The translations under genes were made by a program, and so were the position numbers. The notes beneath the pieces were generated by a model. The model worked only from the letters and a program-made list of their open reading frames with translations. It searched no databases and was not told the DNA's origin. From positions 3,778,842-3,842,841 of the forward strand of contig CP096135.1 in the NCBI GenBank assembly GCA_023213195.1: DNA of 64,000 nucleotides, given 5' to 3'. The DNA comes from Sphingobacteriales bacterium JAD_PAG50586_3. Its GTDB lineage: Bacteria; Bacteroidota; Bacteroidia; CAMBQF01. Positions 18,777 to 28,052 of this stretch are shown here, in pieces. Every line of letters starts with the position of its first letter. The stretch's first letter is position 1.

Positions 18777-19289
18777 TTACCAATTGCTTTTATCTTTGGC
18801 AATAATGCTAATCTGGCCAGAGCGTTCCAGGTAAGCTTCTTTAATCTCGTCTATGCGTGTGCAATGGGTGGTGCGGCGCATGGTTTCTTTTATATCCTCT
18901 TCGGTAATACGCTCTTTACTCATGTTATGCATTTGCACCTCTCCATCTTTAACCAACAACAGCGGTCGGCCTTTTAAAATAGCGCCCAACTTGTGGTTTT
19001 TAAATGTTGCCCACGATATAAACCTATGCAACAAAACTATAACCAATGCGGCCCCCAGCGATGGAAAAAAGGGTTGGTCTGATACGATAGAACGTGCCAA
19101 TATAGCACCCATAATAATAGCCGTTAGGTTATCAAAAGCGCTGAACTTGCCAAAGGTGCGTATGCCTGCAATTTTTACATAGCCAAACGCCAAAAAGAAA
19201 ACAAAAACAGCCCTGGCTGCCATGTGGCTGGCAGTTATTGTAGGGTCGTGAATGCCAAAAATGGTATCTAAAAATCTGTCTAGTGTCAT
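18777..19289 (-). CDS. DUF421/YetF-type membrane protein
   Basis: A 170-residue protein with three membrane segments (about residues 25-45, 50-75 and 78-95), then a cytosolic domain with the YetF signatures LKGRPLLLVKDGEV and a helix ITEEDIKETMRR. The family is widespread and its function is not settled. It reads alone on the minus strand, with the TPR/PD40 gene beyond it. Confidence 0.85.
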   Translation of the reverse strand: MTLDRFLDTIFGIHDPTITASHMAARAVFVFFLAFGYVKIAGIRTFGKFSAFDNLTAIIMGAILARSIVSDQPFFPSLGAALVIVLLHRFISWATFKNHKLGAILKGRPLLLVKDGEVQMHNMSKERITEEDIKETMRRTTHCTRIDEIKEAYLERSGQISIIAKDKSNW

Positions 19290-19348
19290 GCCCGTAAAAC
19301 CATAAAAAAATTGTTTTTGTTTTGATGGCCTTGTAGTTAGGCATAAAA

Positions 19349-19369
19349 AAGCGGCCCTAAGGCCGCTTA
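19349..19369. terminator. Hairpin terminator overlapping a stop codon
   Basis: AAGCGGCC and GGCCGCTT form a tight hairpin next to an A run. It covers the stop codon of the minus-strand gene ending at 19367. A near-identical hairpin lies at 19818-19839. Confidence 0.7.
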
Positions 19370-19795
19370 TAATTTTTCAATCCACTTTACACTGTCTGGG
19401 TAAGCTAGGTCAAACTCCCTGTAATCTTTCTCCAATAATAGTGCTTTATTAATTGATGGATTATTTACCATATATAAAACATTAACCGTTTTGTATTTGA
19501 GGTATTTAAAGGTGTGAAAAGAAAAATCATTTCCTTCAAAATCCACATACTCACCTTTGTAATCAACACCATTAATGGTATATATGTAGTAAAACTCTAC
19601 ATGCTTTGGTGGGCAGCATATAGCAGTATCATTAGTTCCATAAATTATGCCCTTTGCAATTGAATGCTCTCCTTTCAATTGTTGCCTTCTATTATAATCA
19701 GGCATTAGACACAAACATATTGCAATAATTACACCTACTAGCACAACCCATCTAGCAGTCATTTCAATTTTACTATTATTAAATTTAAGATTCAT
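19367..19795 (-). CDS. Hypothetical single-pass membrane protein
   Basis: 142 residues, one membrane segment near residues 14-31 (VVLVGVIIAICLCLMP), then an outside domain with a CCPP motif and a Tyr-rich beta pattern (VEFYYIYTINGVDYKGEYV). The pattern recalls DUF3592-like proteins, but I cannot be sure of the family. It is bracketed by two near-identical hairpin terminators, so it is likely a single-gene transcription unit. Confidence 0.65.
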   Translation of the reverse strand: MNLKFNNSKIEMTARWVVLVGVIIAICLCLMPDYNRRQQLKGEHSIAKGIIYGTNDTAICCPPKHVEFYYIYTINGVDYKGEYVDFEGNDFSFHTFKYLKYKTVNVLYMVNNPSINKALLLEKDYREFDLAYPDSVKWIEKL

Positions 19796-19817
19796 TACTA
19801 ACCCAATATTAATAAAA

Positions 19818-19839
19818 AAAGCGGCCTTAAAGCCGCTTT
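19818..19839. terminator. Hairpin terminator after acyl-CoA dehydrogenase
   Basis: AAAGCGGC (19818-19825) pairs with GCCGCTTT (19832-19839). A copy of the CTCCCC/GGGGAG repeat (19855-19880) lies between it and the dehydrogenase stop codon. Confidence 0.7.
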
Positions 19840-19892
19840 ACAAATTATATTTTACTCCCCTCTACTTGGGAGAGGGGTTGGGGGTGAGGCCG

Positions 19893-21035
19893 TTACTCGC
19901 TAAGTACCGAGCGAGAAATTACAATACGCTGCACTTCTGATGTACCCTCGTAAATCTGGGTAATTTTGGCATCACGCATTAAACGCTCTACGTGGTATTC
20001 TTTAACAAAGCCATAACCGCCGTGTATCTGCACAGCCTCTACGGTCGTTTTCATAGCCGTTTCTGATGCAAATAACTTAGCCATAGCACTTGCACGGGCA
20101 TAGTCAAGGTGGTTATCTTTCATCCAGGCTGCTTTGTAGCAAAGCAAACGGGCCGCTTCAATTTCGGTAGCCATATCTGCCAACTTAAACTGGATAGCCT
20201 GGTGTTGAGAAATTTCTTTACCAAAAGCCTTACGGATTTTAGAGTAAGCAAGAGAAAGCTCGTAAGCGCCTGCTGCTATACCCAACGCCTGTGCGGCAAT
20301 GCCTATACGGCCACCCGATAGGGTTTTCATAGCGAATTTAAAGCCGAAGCCATCTTCGCCAATGCGGTTTTCTTTAGGCACCTTCACATCTTGAAACATC
20401 AAGGTATGCGTATCAGAACCACGGATTCCCAGTTTATTTTCTTTAGCACCTATAATAAAGCCATCCCAACCTTTTTCAACAATAAAAACGTTAATGCCAC
20501 GGTGACCTTTTGCACGGTCGGTTTGGGCTACAACCAAATATGTATCGGCGTTGCCACCGTTGGTAATCCAGTTTTTAGTACCATTTAGCAGGTAATGGTC
20601 GCCCATATCAATAGCCTCTGTTTGTTGCGATGTAGCATCAGAACCTGCCTCAGGCTCTGACAAACAAAACGCGCCCAATTTTTTACCGCTGGCAAGGTCT
20701 ACCAGGTATTTTTGCTTTTGCTCCTCGTTGCCATAGGCTTCAAGGCCATAACATACCAATGAGTTGTTTACCGATACGGCCACCGAGCACGAAGCATCAA
20801 TCTTAGACAGTTCTTCCATTACCAATACATACGATATGGTATCCATACCGGCACCGCCGTATTTAGGGTCAACCATCATACCCATAAAGCCCATTTCGCC
20901 AAGTTTTTTCCAGGCTTCAAGGGGTGCTTTTTGGTGTTCGTCGCGTTCTATAACGCCGGGTAGTAATTCGGTTTGGGCAAAGTCGCGGGCTGCTTTTTGC
21001 ACCATTAGGTGCTCTTCGGTAAGCTCAATATGCAT
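19893..21035 (-). CDS. Acyl-CoA dehydrogenase (short/medium-chain type)
   Basis: FAD enzyme that makes the trans-2,3 double bond in acyl-CoA, the first step of beta-oxidation or of branched-chain amino acid breakdown. 380 residues, the usual length. Visible: the N-terminal helical domain, FCLSEPEAGSDA and NGTKNWITNGG of the FAD/substrate beta domain, and the C-terminal QIHGGYGFVKEYHVERLMRD with the catalytic Glu in QIYEGTSEVQ. The position of that Glu is that of the short/medium-chain branch. Substrate length cannot be read off. A TAnnTTTG promoter element lies 33 bp upstream. Confidence 0.95.
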   Translation of the reverse strand: MHIELTEEHLMVQKAARDFAQTELLPGVIERDEHQKAPLEAWKKLGEMGFMGMMVDPKYGGAGMDTISYVLVMEELSKIDASCSVAVSVNNSLVCYGLEAYGNEEQKQKYLVDLASGKKLGAFCLSEPEAGSDATSQQTEAIDMGDHYLLNGTKNWITNGGNADTYLVVAQTDRAKGHRGINVFIVEKGWDGFIIGAKENKLGIRGSDTHTLMFQDVKVPKENRIGEDGFGFKFAMKTLSGGRIGIAAQALGIAAGAYELSLAYSKIRKAFGKEISQHQAIQFKLADMATEIEAARLLCYKAAWMKDNHLDYARASAMAKLFASETAMKTTVEAVQIHGGYGFVKEYHVERLMRDAKITQIYEGTSEVQRIVISRSVLSE

Positions 21036-21067
21036 AATAATAGAATATTATAATTTTTTTAGAATGA

Positions 21068-21075
21068 CAAAAGTA
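21068..21075 (-). promoter_or_regulatory. -7 promoter element of acyl-CoA dehydrogenase
   Basis: TACTTTTG on the minus strand, a match to TAnnTTTG, 33 bases before the dehydrogenase ATG. I see no good TTG at the -33 position, so only half of the promoter is supported. Confidence 0.4.
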
Positions 21076-21226
21076 AGGTTTTTTTGTTCACTTCCCTTTC
21101 TAAATTAGGATGGGGTGCCATAACACAGTTATGACGGGGGCAGTATTAACCTCCACCTAAAATTAGGGGAGAAAAACGAAGCAAAGCGTGGCTGAAGGGG
21201 GTACTTTTTCCTAATATTGCACTGTA

Positions 21227-22294
21227 ATGAATAAAGATACATATAAGGTTATCGGCTTAATGTCGGGCAGCTCGTTAGACGGGCTTGATGTTGCATATTG
21301 CGAATTTACCCATACTGAAGCAGGTTGGAAATACGCTATTACCGCTGCCGAAACCGTTGAATATTCTGACTACTGGGAAGACCAGCTAAAAAATGCCCAC
21401 ACCCTTAGTGGCGAAGAACTTTCTATATTAAATGTGGAATATGGCCTGTTGCTGGGGCAGGAGGTTTGGCGCTTTATGAGCCGCCACAGTGTGGTACCCG
21501 ATTTTATATCGTCGCACGGGCATACGGTTTTTCATAAGCCCGCCCATAAAATGAGCCTGCAAATAGGCTCGGGCCAGCACCTGGCTGTGGAGTGTGGGTT
21601 AACCACTGTTACCGATTTCCGCAACAAAGACCTTGCCCTTGGCGGGCAGGGAGCACCACTAGTACCCATTGGCGATAAACTATTGTTTGACAAGTTTGAG
21701 TTTTGCCTAAACCTGGGCGGCATTGCCAACATATCGTCTGACGATGAAAATGGCCACCGCATAGCCTTTGATATTTGCCCCGCCAACTTCGCTCTAAACC
21801 ATGTTGCCCGCCAATTAGGCAAGTCTTACGATGAGAATGGTGATATAGCGGCAACAGGCAAATTAAACACCGACCTTATGGGCAAGTTGGATGCATTGGA
21901 CTACTACGCCCTGCCCTACCCAAAATCTATAGCTAACGAGTGGATACGAACTACAGTTTTACCGTTGATTGATAGCATAGATTGCCCTGCTGAAGATAAG
22001 CTGCACACCTTGTGTGTGCACATGGGCAAACAGGTTGGCAAAGCCATTGGCGATAATCCTTTAAATAAGGTATTAATTACAGGCGGCGGAGCTTTTAACC
22101 GTTTCCTTATAATGCAAATTGCTATTAATACCCAGTCGGGCATTATTGTAGCCGACCCGTTAACAGTTAATTTTAAGGAGGCATTGGTCTTTGCTTTTCT
22201 AGGAGTACTCCGCATGCGCAACGAAACCAATTGCCTTGCCACCGTAACAGGCGCCGATAAAGACAGTAGCTGCGGGGTGGTGTATATGCCATAA
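21227..22294 (+). CDS. anmK: Anhydro-N-acetylmuramic acid kinase
   Basis: Converts 1,6-anhydro-MurNAc, released in peptidoglycan turnover, to MurNAc-6-phosphate while opening the anhydro ring; cytosolic. The N-terminal phosphate-binding LMSGSSLDGLDVA is diagnostic. SSHGHTVFHKP, the NLGGIANIS loop, FDICPANF (usually GPGN in the family), and the C-terminal VLITGGGAFNRFLM-like stretch (VLITGGGAFNRFLI) are all in order. 355 residues is normal. It is a single-gene unit ending at the hairpins that follow. Confidence 0.94.
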   Translation: MNKDTYKVIGLMSGSSLDGLDVAYCEFTHTEAGWKYAITAAETVEYSDYWEDQLKNAHTLSGEELSILNVEYGLLLGQEVWRFMSRHSVVPDFISSHGHTVFHKPAHKMSLQIGSGQHLAVECGLTTVTDFRNKDLALGGQGAPLVPIGDKLLFDKFEFCLNLGGIANISSDDENGHRIAFDICPANFALNHVARQLGKSYDENGDIAATGKLNTDLMGKLDALDYYALPYPKSIANEWIRTTVLPLIDSIDCPAEDKLHTLCVHMGKQVGKAIGDNPLNKVLITGGGAFNRFLIMQIAINTQSGIIVADPLTVNFKEALVFAFLGVLRMRNETNCLATVTGADKDSSCGVVYMP

Positions 22295-22300
22295 CGGCCC

Positions 22301-22407
22301 CACTCCCTAAATCCCTCTCCCGAAGGAGAGAGGGACTTAAAAAAATCAAATTCTCAATGTCTGTTTACCCCCTCTCTTTTGGAGAGGGGGCAAGGGGGTG
22401 AGGCTTT
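22301..22407. repeat. Two CTCCC/GGGAG palindromic repeats
   Basis: TCCCTCTCC...GGAGAGAGGGA (about 22310-22336) and CCCCCTCTC...GAGAGGGGG (about 22369-22390), the same repeat class as in the 4 kb and 38.9 kb regions. They sit between anmK and its terminator. Confidence 0.65.
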
Positions 22408-22420
22408 ATGTATAAAACCC

Positions 22421-22447
22421 AAAAACCCCGCGTAAGGCGGGGTTTTT
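22421..22447. terminator. Hairpin terminator of anmK
   Basis: AAAAACCCCGC (22421-22431) pairs perfectly with GCGGGGTTTTT (22437-22447) and ends in a T run on the plus strand: a textbook intrinsic terminator. Confidence 0.85.
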
Positions 22448-22523
22448 GGGCCATCTAACCAATCAAAACCATGAACTGTAAGTATCAGGTTTAAATTTTT
22501 ATCTATGATAAAGAAGGTATAAG

Positions 22524-22560
22524 CCTGCCCGAATGAACGGTTTCATCCGTTCGGGCGGGT
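22524..22560. terminator. Hairpin terminator of the acidic small-protein gene
   Basis: GCCCGAA and AACGG pair with CCGTT and CGGGC with a small bulge. It lies just after the stop codon of the minus-strand gene at 22563. Confidence 0.55.
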
Positions 22561-22562
22561 GT

Positions 22563-22823
22563 CTAGTTATAGAACGGATTATCATCAAAAAATACATCTT
22601 CATCGTCATCGTCATCGTAGAAGAAATCGGTTCCCAAGTCAAATTCTTTTGCGTTGAAACCTGCGTCTTCATCCTCCTCGTCAGTAACGTCGAACGATTT
22701 TTTAGGCTTGCGGCCTGCAGCCTTATAAGGCTTTAGTTTTGTTTTGCGCTTTGCATCGTCGCCCGTTAGTTTGGCGGCTATGGCTGTTGCACTGGGTCCT
22801 TTTGTTTGAGTAGACTTTCTCAT
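22563..22823 (-). CDS. Small charged protein, basic N-half and acidic C-half
   Basis: 86 residues with a split charge: residues 1-45 are rich in Lys and Arg (KRKTKLKPYKAAGRKPKK), residues 46-86 in Asp, Glu and Phe (YDDDDDEDVFFDDNPFYN). No cysteine and no signal peptide. I recognise no family. The clean start, its own terminator and the isolated setting favour a real gene. The design resembles small nucleic-acid-associated or chaperone-like proteins, but that is only a guess. Confidence 0.6.
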   Translation of the reverse strand: MRKSTQTKGPSATAIAAKLTGDDAKRKTKLKPYKAAGRKPKKSFDVTDEEDEDAGFNAKEFDLGTDFFYDDDDDEDVFFDDNPFYN

Positions 22824-22994
22824 AATGGTCGTTTTTAAATGGGTTGGTTAAATTTCAATGTTTTTTCTTGGCTGTTTAACCGCGGCGTTACACCTAATGT
22901 TACTACGCAATAAGCCATGTACCAACGCATGTAAGAAATTAGCTTTTGTTGCCCCCTGTTTTTATGTAACCTATCCGCTTTTGCCCGAAAATGC

Positions 22995-23002
22995 TATATT
23001 TG
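22995..23002 (+). promoter_or_regulatory. -7 promoter element of nhaD
   Basis: TATATTTG, a match to TAnnTTTG, about 48 bases before the nhaD start. No well-spaced TTG is evident upstream. Confidence 0.35.
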
Positions 23003-23049
23003 ACAGCTACAAAAAATTTGTAACCCAACAAATTCTATTGTAAGAAAAC

Positions 23050-24336
23050 ATGATGACCACCCTTATTATATCCATTTTTGTACTCGGGTATTTTGCCATT
23101 GCTTTTGAGCACCCGCTAAAAGTCAATAAAACCGCCAGTGCGCTTATAACCGGTGTGCTGTGTTGGGCGGTTTTTATGGTGTTTGCTACCGATAAAGAAA
23201 TAGTAACCGGAAGCCTGGCCCACCACCTTGCCGATATTTCAGAAATTCTGTTCTTTCTTTTAGGGGCTATGACCATTGTAGAACTGATAGACCTAAACAA
23301 CGGCTTCCGCTTTATTACAGACCGTATTACAACCAAGAATGCCACTACCCTGCTGTGGATACTTTGCTGGATAGGCTTTGTACTGGCCGCTATTATAGAT
23401 AACCTTGCCGCCAGTATAGTTATGATAACCCTGTTGCGCCGTTTGGTAAAAGATGCAAACTCGCGTAAAATATTTGGGGGGATGATTATTATTGCCGCAA
23501 ACGCAGGTGGCTTATGGTCGCCCATAGGTTCTATAACTACCACCATGCTATGGATTGGCGAACGCATTACCCCGGTAAATACAATCCTGACCTTATTCAT
23601 CCCCAGTATTATAAACCTGCTGGTGCCGTTGGTTATATTCTCTCTGTTTTTAAAGGGCTGGTTTAAGAATATTGAGTTTACTGCTGGCAATACAGCCGCC
23701 AACTATAATAAGGGCAATGCTTTAACCATGCTTATTACAGGCTTTAGTGCCTTACTGTTTGTACCTGTATTTAAAACCCTTACCCACCTGCCGCCCTATG
23801 TAGGCATGCTATTAAGCCTTGGGTTGGTGTGGGTAGTATCAGAGCTTATACACAAAAGTAAAGACGAAGAACTGCGCCAAAAATACAGCGCGGCCAATGC
23901 CTTGTCTAAAATAGATACCCCCAGCATACTCTTCTTTTTAGGTATACTATTAGCCATTGGGGCTTTAGATACTATGGGTGTATTGCGCGGCTGGGCTGCT
24001 CAACTTGATACCTCTATTGGCAACTACGATATTATAGCCCTCGCCATAGGCTTAGCATCGGCAGTGGTAGATAATGTGCCGCTGGTAGCTGCTACTATGA
24101 GTATGTACGACCTTGCAACATTCCCCGCCGACAGCAAAATGTGGGAGTTTATAGCCTATTGTGCAGGCACCGGCGGCAGCATTCTTATAATAGGCTCGGC
24201 AGCAGGTGTAGCGGTTATGGGTATGGAAAAGATAGATTTTATCTGGTACATGAAGCGCATAAGCCTGTTAGCCTTAGTGGGTTACTTTGCAGGGGCAGCG
24301 GTTTATTTAGGCATCTATTCGCTACTGGCGCATTAA
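23050..24336 (+). CDS. nhaD: NhaD-type Na+/H+ antiporter
   Basis: Inner-membrane Na+/H+ exchanger of the ion transporter superfamily. 428 residues with about twelve hydrophobic segments. It opens with the NhaD-typical FAIAFEHPLKVNKTASAL, followed by LFFLLGAMTIVELID, the polar pore segments AAIIDNLAASIVM and AVVDNVPLVAATM (paired Asp-Asn motifs), and GLWSPIGSITTTMLW. Starts at two adjacent ATGs; either is possible. Likely role: sodium and pH homeostasis. Confidence 0.93.
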   Translation: MMTTLIISIFVLGYFAIAFEHPLKVNKTASALITGVLCWAVFMVFATDKEIVTGSLAHHLADISEILFFLLGAMTIVELIDLNNGFRFITDRITTKNATTLLWILCWIGFVLAAIIDNLAASIVMITLLRRLVKDANSRKIFGGMIIIAANAGGLWSPIGSITTTMLWIGERITPVNTILTLFIPSIINLLVPLVIFSLFLKGWFKNIEFTAGNTAANYNKGNALTMLITGFSALLFVPVFKTLTHLPPYVGMLLSLGLVWVVSELIHKSKDEELRQKYSAANALSKIDTPSILFFLGILLAIGALDTMGVLRGWAAQLDTSIGNYDIIALAIGLASAVVDNVPLVAATMSMYDLATFPADSKMWEFIAYCAGTGGSILIIGSAAGVAVMGMEKIDFIWYMKRISLLALVGYFAGAAVYLGIYSLLAH

Positions 24337-24358
24337 AATATTATCTTAGTAAATAGGC

Positions 24359-25075
24359 ATGAAAAATACTATTACTATAGTAATCATTATTATATGTGTT
24401 ATTGGATGCTATCAGGTATTTACCAAAGTGCCCTATTCTAATGACGATGTACATTACCCCCACATAGCCCAAGAGACCTATGGGGATTCTTTACGTATAG
24501 AATATGAATTGATTGGCGACACTCTAATTACCCATTATATTGATTTAAAAGTAGGCGGAGAAGAAGATGCAGACGACAGCTACGATAAAAAAAGCGTTTT
24601 GGGCATTTATAAAAATAATGTTGCATTAGCAGGCCCGTATTACAGTTTTAAGGAAGAAGGTTATTTGTTTACCTACAATAAAAAAGATTTGCTACAGTTG
24701 TGCGATAGCATGATAGCACTTAAAGAAGATAGTTGGACTTTTAGAAACATACGCGACCAAGTTGAGCCGCCTGTATTGCAAGCACCAAGTAACAGGCAAC
24801 TATTACCTATATCATTTCAAAAACACATAAGTAGCACCGATTATACAAGCATATTCCATTTTGCAGGTGGCTCTACATACCACATTGATTTCACTCACGG
24901 TACAAATCTATTAAAATACCTGCCGTGTAAATTTTATGATGCAGACAAACATAAAATGCCTGAAGCTATTGTAATTGAACAATTTGAAAATTATTTTGAG
25001 GGGAAGAACTATTACATAATTTATGACTACCTCACGGTAATAAAAATTGACCAAAACAAAGGCGCTATGATGTAG
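24359..25075 (+). CDS. Hypothetical lipoprotein or membrane-anchored protein
   Basis: 238 residues. The N-terminus MKNTITIVIIIICVIGCYQ can be read as a lipobox (VIGC, Cys17) or as an uncleaved anchor. The rest is soluble, rich in Asp, Tyr and Lys, with no motif that I recognise. It starts 22 bp after nhaD in the same direction, so the two may share a transcript. Confidence 0.65.
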   Translation: MKNTITIVIIIICVIGCYQVFTKVPYSNDDVHYPHIAQETYGDSLRIEYELIGDTLITHYIDLKVGGEEDADDSYDKKSVLGIYKNNVALAGPYYSFKEEGYLFTYNKKDLLQLCDSMIALKEDSWTFRNIRDQVEPPVLQAPSNRQLLPISFQKHISSTDYTSIFHFAGGSTYHIDFTHGTNLLKYLPCKFYDADKHKMPEAIVIEQFENYFEGKNYYIIYDYLTVIKIDQNKGAMM

Positions 25076-25232
25076 TTTCCAATAGCTGCAACCTTTTATT
25101 AAGCACTACGTTCTACTCGCTAACAATTCTTTGTTTACAATTTACCTTAACCCCAACATTATTGCATACAGGCTTTACTTTACTTTAACGTAGCAAAATA
25201 GTACCCAGTAATTAACTAAAAGTAAAGCAAAT

Positions 25233-25937
25233 ATGCCCGTAACCGATTCGTTACAAACAGCAGTGCAAGACACCGCCCGTGCAGCAGCACAAGCAGCAAC
25301 CCCGGCCGTTACCGAAACCTCAACATCGTTGTGGGAAATGATACTGAAAGGTGGTCCGGTAATGATTCCACTGGCCATTTTTCTGGTGGCAGCCATCTAT
25401 ATTATTATAGAGCGCTTAATTGTAATCAACCGTTCATCTAAGGTTCCGCACAATTTCATAAACAACATCCGCGACTCTATACACAACGGCAATATAGACA
25501 GTGCTAAAGCTATTTGCAAAAGCACCAACGCCCCGGTAGCGCGCATGATTGAGAAGGGCATTAACCGCATTGGCCGCCCATTAGCCGACATTGAAAAATC
25601 TATAGAAAACGTTGGTAAGCTGGAAGTTGCCAAACTGGAGAAAAACCTAAACTTTTTAGGTATTATAGCCGGTATAGCCCCCATGCTTGGTTTTATTGGC
25701 ACTATACTGGGTGTTATCCGTATTTTCTATAACATTGGCCAGGCCGGTACTATAGAAGTTAAATATGTTGCCGACGGCCTTTATGAAAAAATGGTATCGT
25801 CAGCATCTGGTCTTATAGTGGGTATTATAGCATACGCTGCATACCACTACATAAGCACCATGATAGACAGGGTTATTTTTAAAATGGAAAGCACATCGGT
25901 AGACTTTATTGATGTGTTACAAGAACCTTCTAAATAA
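25233..25937 (+). CDS. exbB: ExbB/TolQ-type proton channel protein
   Basis: Forms the inner-membrane proton-driven motor with ExbD and powers TonB. 234 residues: an Ala/Thr-rich N-terminal tail (1-33), then a first membrane helix (GGPVMIPLAIFLVAAIYIII), a cytosolic loop, and two further helices including the family motif LNFLGIIAGIAPMLGFIGTI and GLIVGIIAYAAYHYI. First gene of a three-gene operon; its stop overlaps the exbD start (TAATG). Confidence 0.92.
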   Translation: MPVTDSLQTAVQDTARAAAQAATPAVTETSTSLWEMILKGGPVMIPLAIFLVAAIYIIIERLIVINRSSKVPHNFINNIRDSIHNGNIDSAKAICKSTNAPVARMIEKGINRIGRPLADIEKSIENVGKLEVAKLEKNLNFLGIIAGIAPMLGFIGTILGVIRIFYNIGQAGTIEVKYVADGLYEKMVSSASGLIVGIIAYAAYHYISTMIDRVIFKMESTSVDFIDVLQEPSK

Positions 25938-26335
25938 TGAACCTACGACGCAAAAAACGGTTTGAGTTTGAGCTTGGCACAGGTGCCATGAACGATATCA
26001 TGTTCTTTTTGATGCTGTTCTTCCTTATTGCCTCATCGCTGCTTAACCCAAACTTTATAAAGGTAAACCTGCCCAAAGCTTCGGATACTAAGGTTATCCC
26101 TAAAAAGCAGGTGCAGATTACCGTTACTGCCGATTTAAGGTATTATATTGATAAAACCGAGGTTGCCAAAGCCGACCTGGAGCCTACCTTAAAAACAGCA
26201 TTAGCGGGCGAAGTTGACCCTACCGTTACCCTTAACGTTGATAGTACTGTGCAGGTGCAGCGTTTGGTAGATATTATGCAGGTAGGCACCCACCTAAAGG
26301 CTAAAATGATTTTGGCCACGCAACCCTCTAACTAA
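25937..26335 (+). CDS. exbD: ExbD/TolR-type biopolymer transport protein
   Basis: 132 residues: short basic cytosolic start (MNLRRKKRFEFELG), one membrane helix with the expected Asp in TGAMNDIMFFLMLFFLIASS (the proton-carrying residue), and a periplasmic domain with VNLPKAS and VTLNVDSTVQVQRLVDIM. Typical length and order after exbB. Confidence 0.92.
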   Translation: MNLRRKKRFEFELGTGAMNDIMFFLMLFFLIASSLLNPNFIKVNLPKASDTKVIPKKQVQITVTADLRYYIDKTEVAKADLEPTLKTALAGEVDPTVTLNVDSTVQVQRLVDIMQVGTHLKAKMILATQPSN

Positions 26336-26383
26336 TTCAGTTTTTTAGCGTATATAGTTAAGAAACCTAAAAACAAACGAGAT

Positions 26384-27221
26384 ATGACCAGTGCTGATGT
26401 TAAAGCCAACGACCGTGTATATGCCGGTTTAGGCGCGCTTTTGGTAGCGTTGCTGCTGTTTCTGCTGCTGATATTTGTTGTATTTAAAACAAAGAACCCA
26501 CCCTACCCCGAACTTGGCGGCGGTGGTGGAGGCGGTGGTATAGAGCTTAGTTTTGGCGATGCTGCCCAAGCGCATGGGCAACACCAACCCAGACCAACTT
26601 AGCGGCAACCCTGAGCCTGTAAAAGAGGTAGACCCTAACATTCTTACTTCTGATGTTGATGATGACGCCCCAAGTATTCCGCCTAAGGTAAATATAGCCC
26701 ACGCACCCGTTAAGCCTGTAGATAAGCCTAAGGTTAACAATTCTGCTTTGTTCCCTAATAAAGGTGGCTCGCAAGGCACCTCTACCAAACCTGGTAACGA
26801 GGGTAAACCAACAGGCAACCCCAACGCTTTATTTAATGGCGGCGGTGGCAATGGCCCCGGCGAAGGTGGTGGCGAAGGCGGCGGAATTGGAAAAGGTAAA
26901 GGCCCCGGCGAAGGCCCGGGTGATGGCCCCGGCAAAAACGGCAGCGGTGGTGGTATAAACTTTAGCTTAACCGGCCGTAGCGGTAAATCGTTACCTAAGC
27001 CATGCTACAACTCATCAGCCCAGGGTAAAGTAGTGGTAGATGTGGGTGTAGATGAAGCTGGTAAGGTTACCAGCGCCAAAATAGGCCGCGGCACTACCGT
27101 TACCGACCAATCTTTACAAAAATGTGCCCTAGATGCTGCCAAACGCTCGTTCTTCTCGGCCAAGGCCGATGCCCCCGAACAGCAATTTGGTACTATTACA
27201 TACGTGTTTTTGAAGAACTAA
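26384..27221 (+). CDS. TonB-like energy transducer with Gly/Pro-rich linker, one frameshift
   Basis: Third gene of the ExbB-ExbD operon; spans the periplasm to couple the motor to outer-membrane receptors. One membrane helix (LGALLVALLLFLLLIFVVFK), a glycine run after PELGG, a long Pro/Lys/Gly linker with a repeated GPGEG pattern (about residues 80-200), and a C-terminal domain (KVVVDVGVDEAGKVTSAKI ... CALDAAKRSFFSAK) of TonB type. The frame shifts near 26561-26575; removing one base gives a reading through MGNTNPDQLSG. Joined length about 279 residues. A terminator follows. Confidence 0.82.
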
Positions 27222-27242
27222 CTGTAAGTGTTTTTAAAACGT

Positions 27243-27276
27243 AAAAGCCCCTGACACTAACGGTCAGGGGCTTTTC
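27243..27276. terminator. Hairpin terminator of the ExbB-ExbD-TonB operon
   Basis: AAAAGCCCCTGAC pairs with GTCAGGGGCTTTT, with a following T-rich stretch. Its stem CCCCTGAC/GTCAGGGG is the same as in the terminators at 43351 and 46401. Confidence 0.85.
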
Positions 27277-27319
27277 TTTTATCTATTTCATTCTGCATTA
27301 TGAATTATGCATTCTGAAT

Positions 27320-27997
27320 TTATTCCTTGTATTCCAACGCTTCGTTTAGAAAGTCGCAGAGGGGTTTTATGGCTTTTAGCTTTGCTACAACGGCATCGGC
27401 ATAGCCGGGCGATGTTACTTCTTTATCATCCATCTGCCCATAAAACACATAACTTTTATGCTTTAAGTATTCTATTGCAGGGTGGTCTTTAGGGTAGCCT
27501 TTGGGGGCGGTTTTCAGCTTGGCTTCATCGCTAAGCGCGCCAAATAATTTCTTGGCTTCTTTAGAGGTTACAATCTTGTCAAACTTCTCAAAATCGTAGT
27601 CTATAGCATCGCGTATCTTCTTTAGGTTATCGCCCTCGGGCATCCATAAGCCACCGGCAACAAAAGAGTTATTAGGCTGCAAGTGTATGTAAAAGCCTGC
27701 GGTATTCATTTTCTTTCCGCCTTTAGAAATACCTGCGCCAAAGTTGTTTTTATATGGCGATTTATTAGCCGAAAAACGTACATCGCGGTTAATACGGAAC
27801 ATGCAGTCTTTGGCAGTAAAGTTGGCAACACCGGGCTCAAACTTGGCTATTTTGGCAATCAGTTCATCTATAAAATCAGCATAGTTTTTCTTAGCTGTTT
27901 CGTAGCGCTTTTTATTAGCCAAAAACCATTCGCGGTTGTTGTTCTTATCAAGGTCGGCTAGGAATTTAATTGTGTCGGGAGATATGGTAACTGCCAT
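27320..27997 (-). CDS. DUF2461 (TIGR02453) family protein
   Basis: 225 residues. Family features are clear: TIKFLADLDKNNNREWFLANKKRYE at the N-terminus (the WF..NK pattern), the middle RINRDVRFSANKSPYKNNFGA, and GFYIHLQPNNSFVAGGLWMPE. Widespread in bacteria and fungi; the molecular function is not established. Single-gene unit, convergent with the TonB operon. Confidence 0.92.
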   Translation of the reverse strand: MAVTISPDTIKFLADLDKNNNREWFLANKKRYETAKKNYADFIDELIAKIAKFEPGVANFTAKDCMFRINRDVRFSANKSPYKNNFGAGISKGGKKMNTAGFYIHLQPNNSFVAGGLWMPEGDNLKKIRDAIDYDFEKFDKIVTSKEAKKLFGALSDEAKLKTAPKGYPKDHPAIEYLKHKSYVFYGQMDDKEVTSPGYADAVVAKLKAIKPLCDFLNEALEYKE

Positions 27998-28052
27998 TAG
28001 AATATTGTTTGTAATGCAAAGTAATAATTTAATTTAGCCGCAAATACACAGG

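Noticed and set aside
26429..26935. Long antisense open frame opposite the TonB linker (Pro/Gly-rich)
   Set aside because: It is the shadow of the Gly/Pro-rich linker in GC-rich codons; the plus-strand protein has a clear helix and C-terminal domain.
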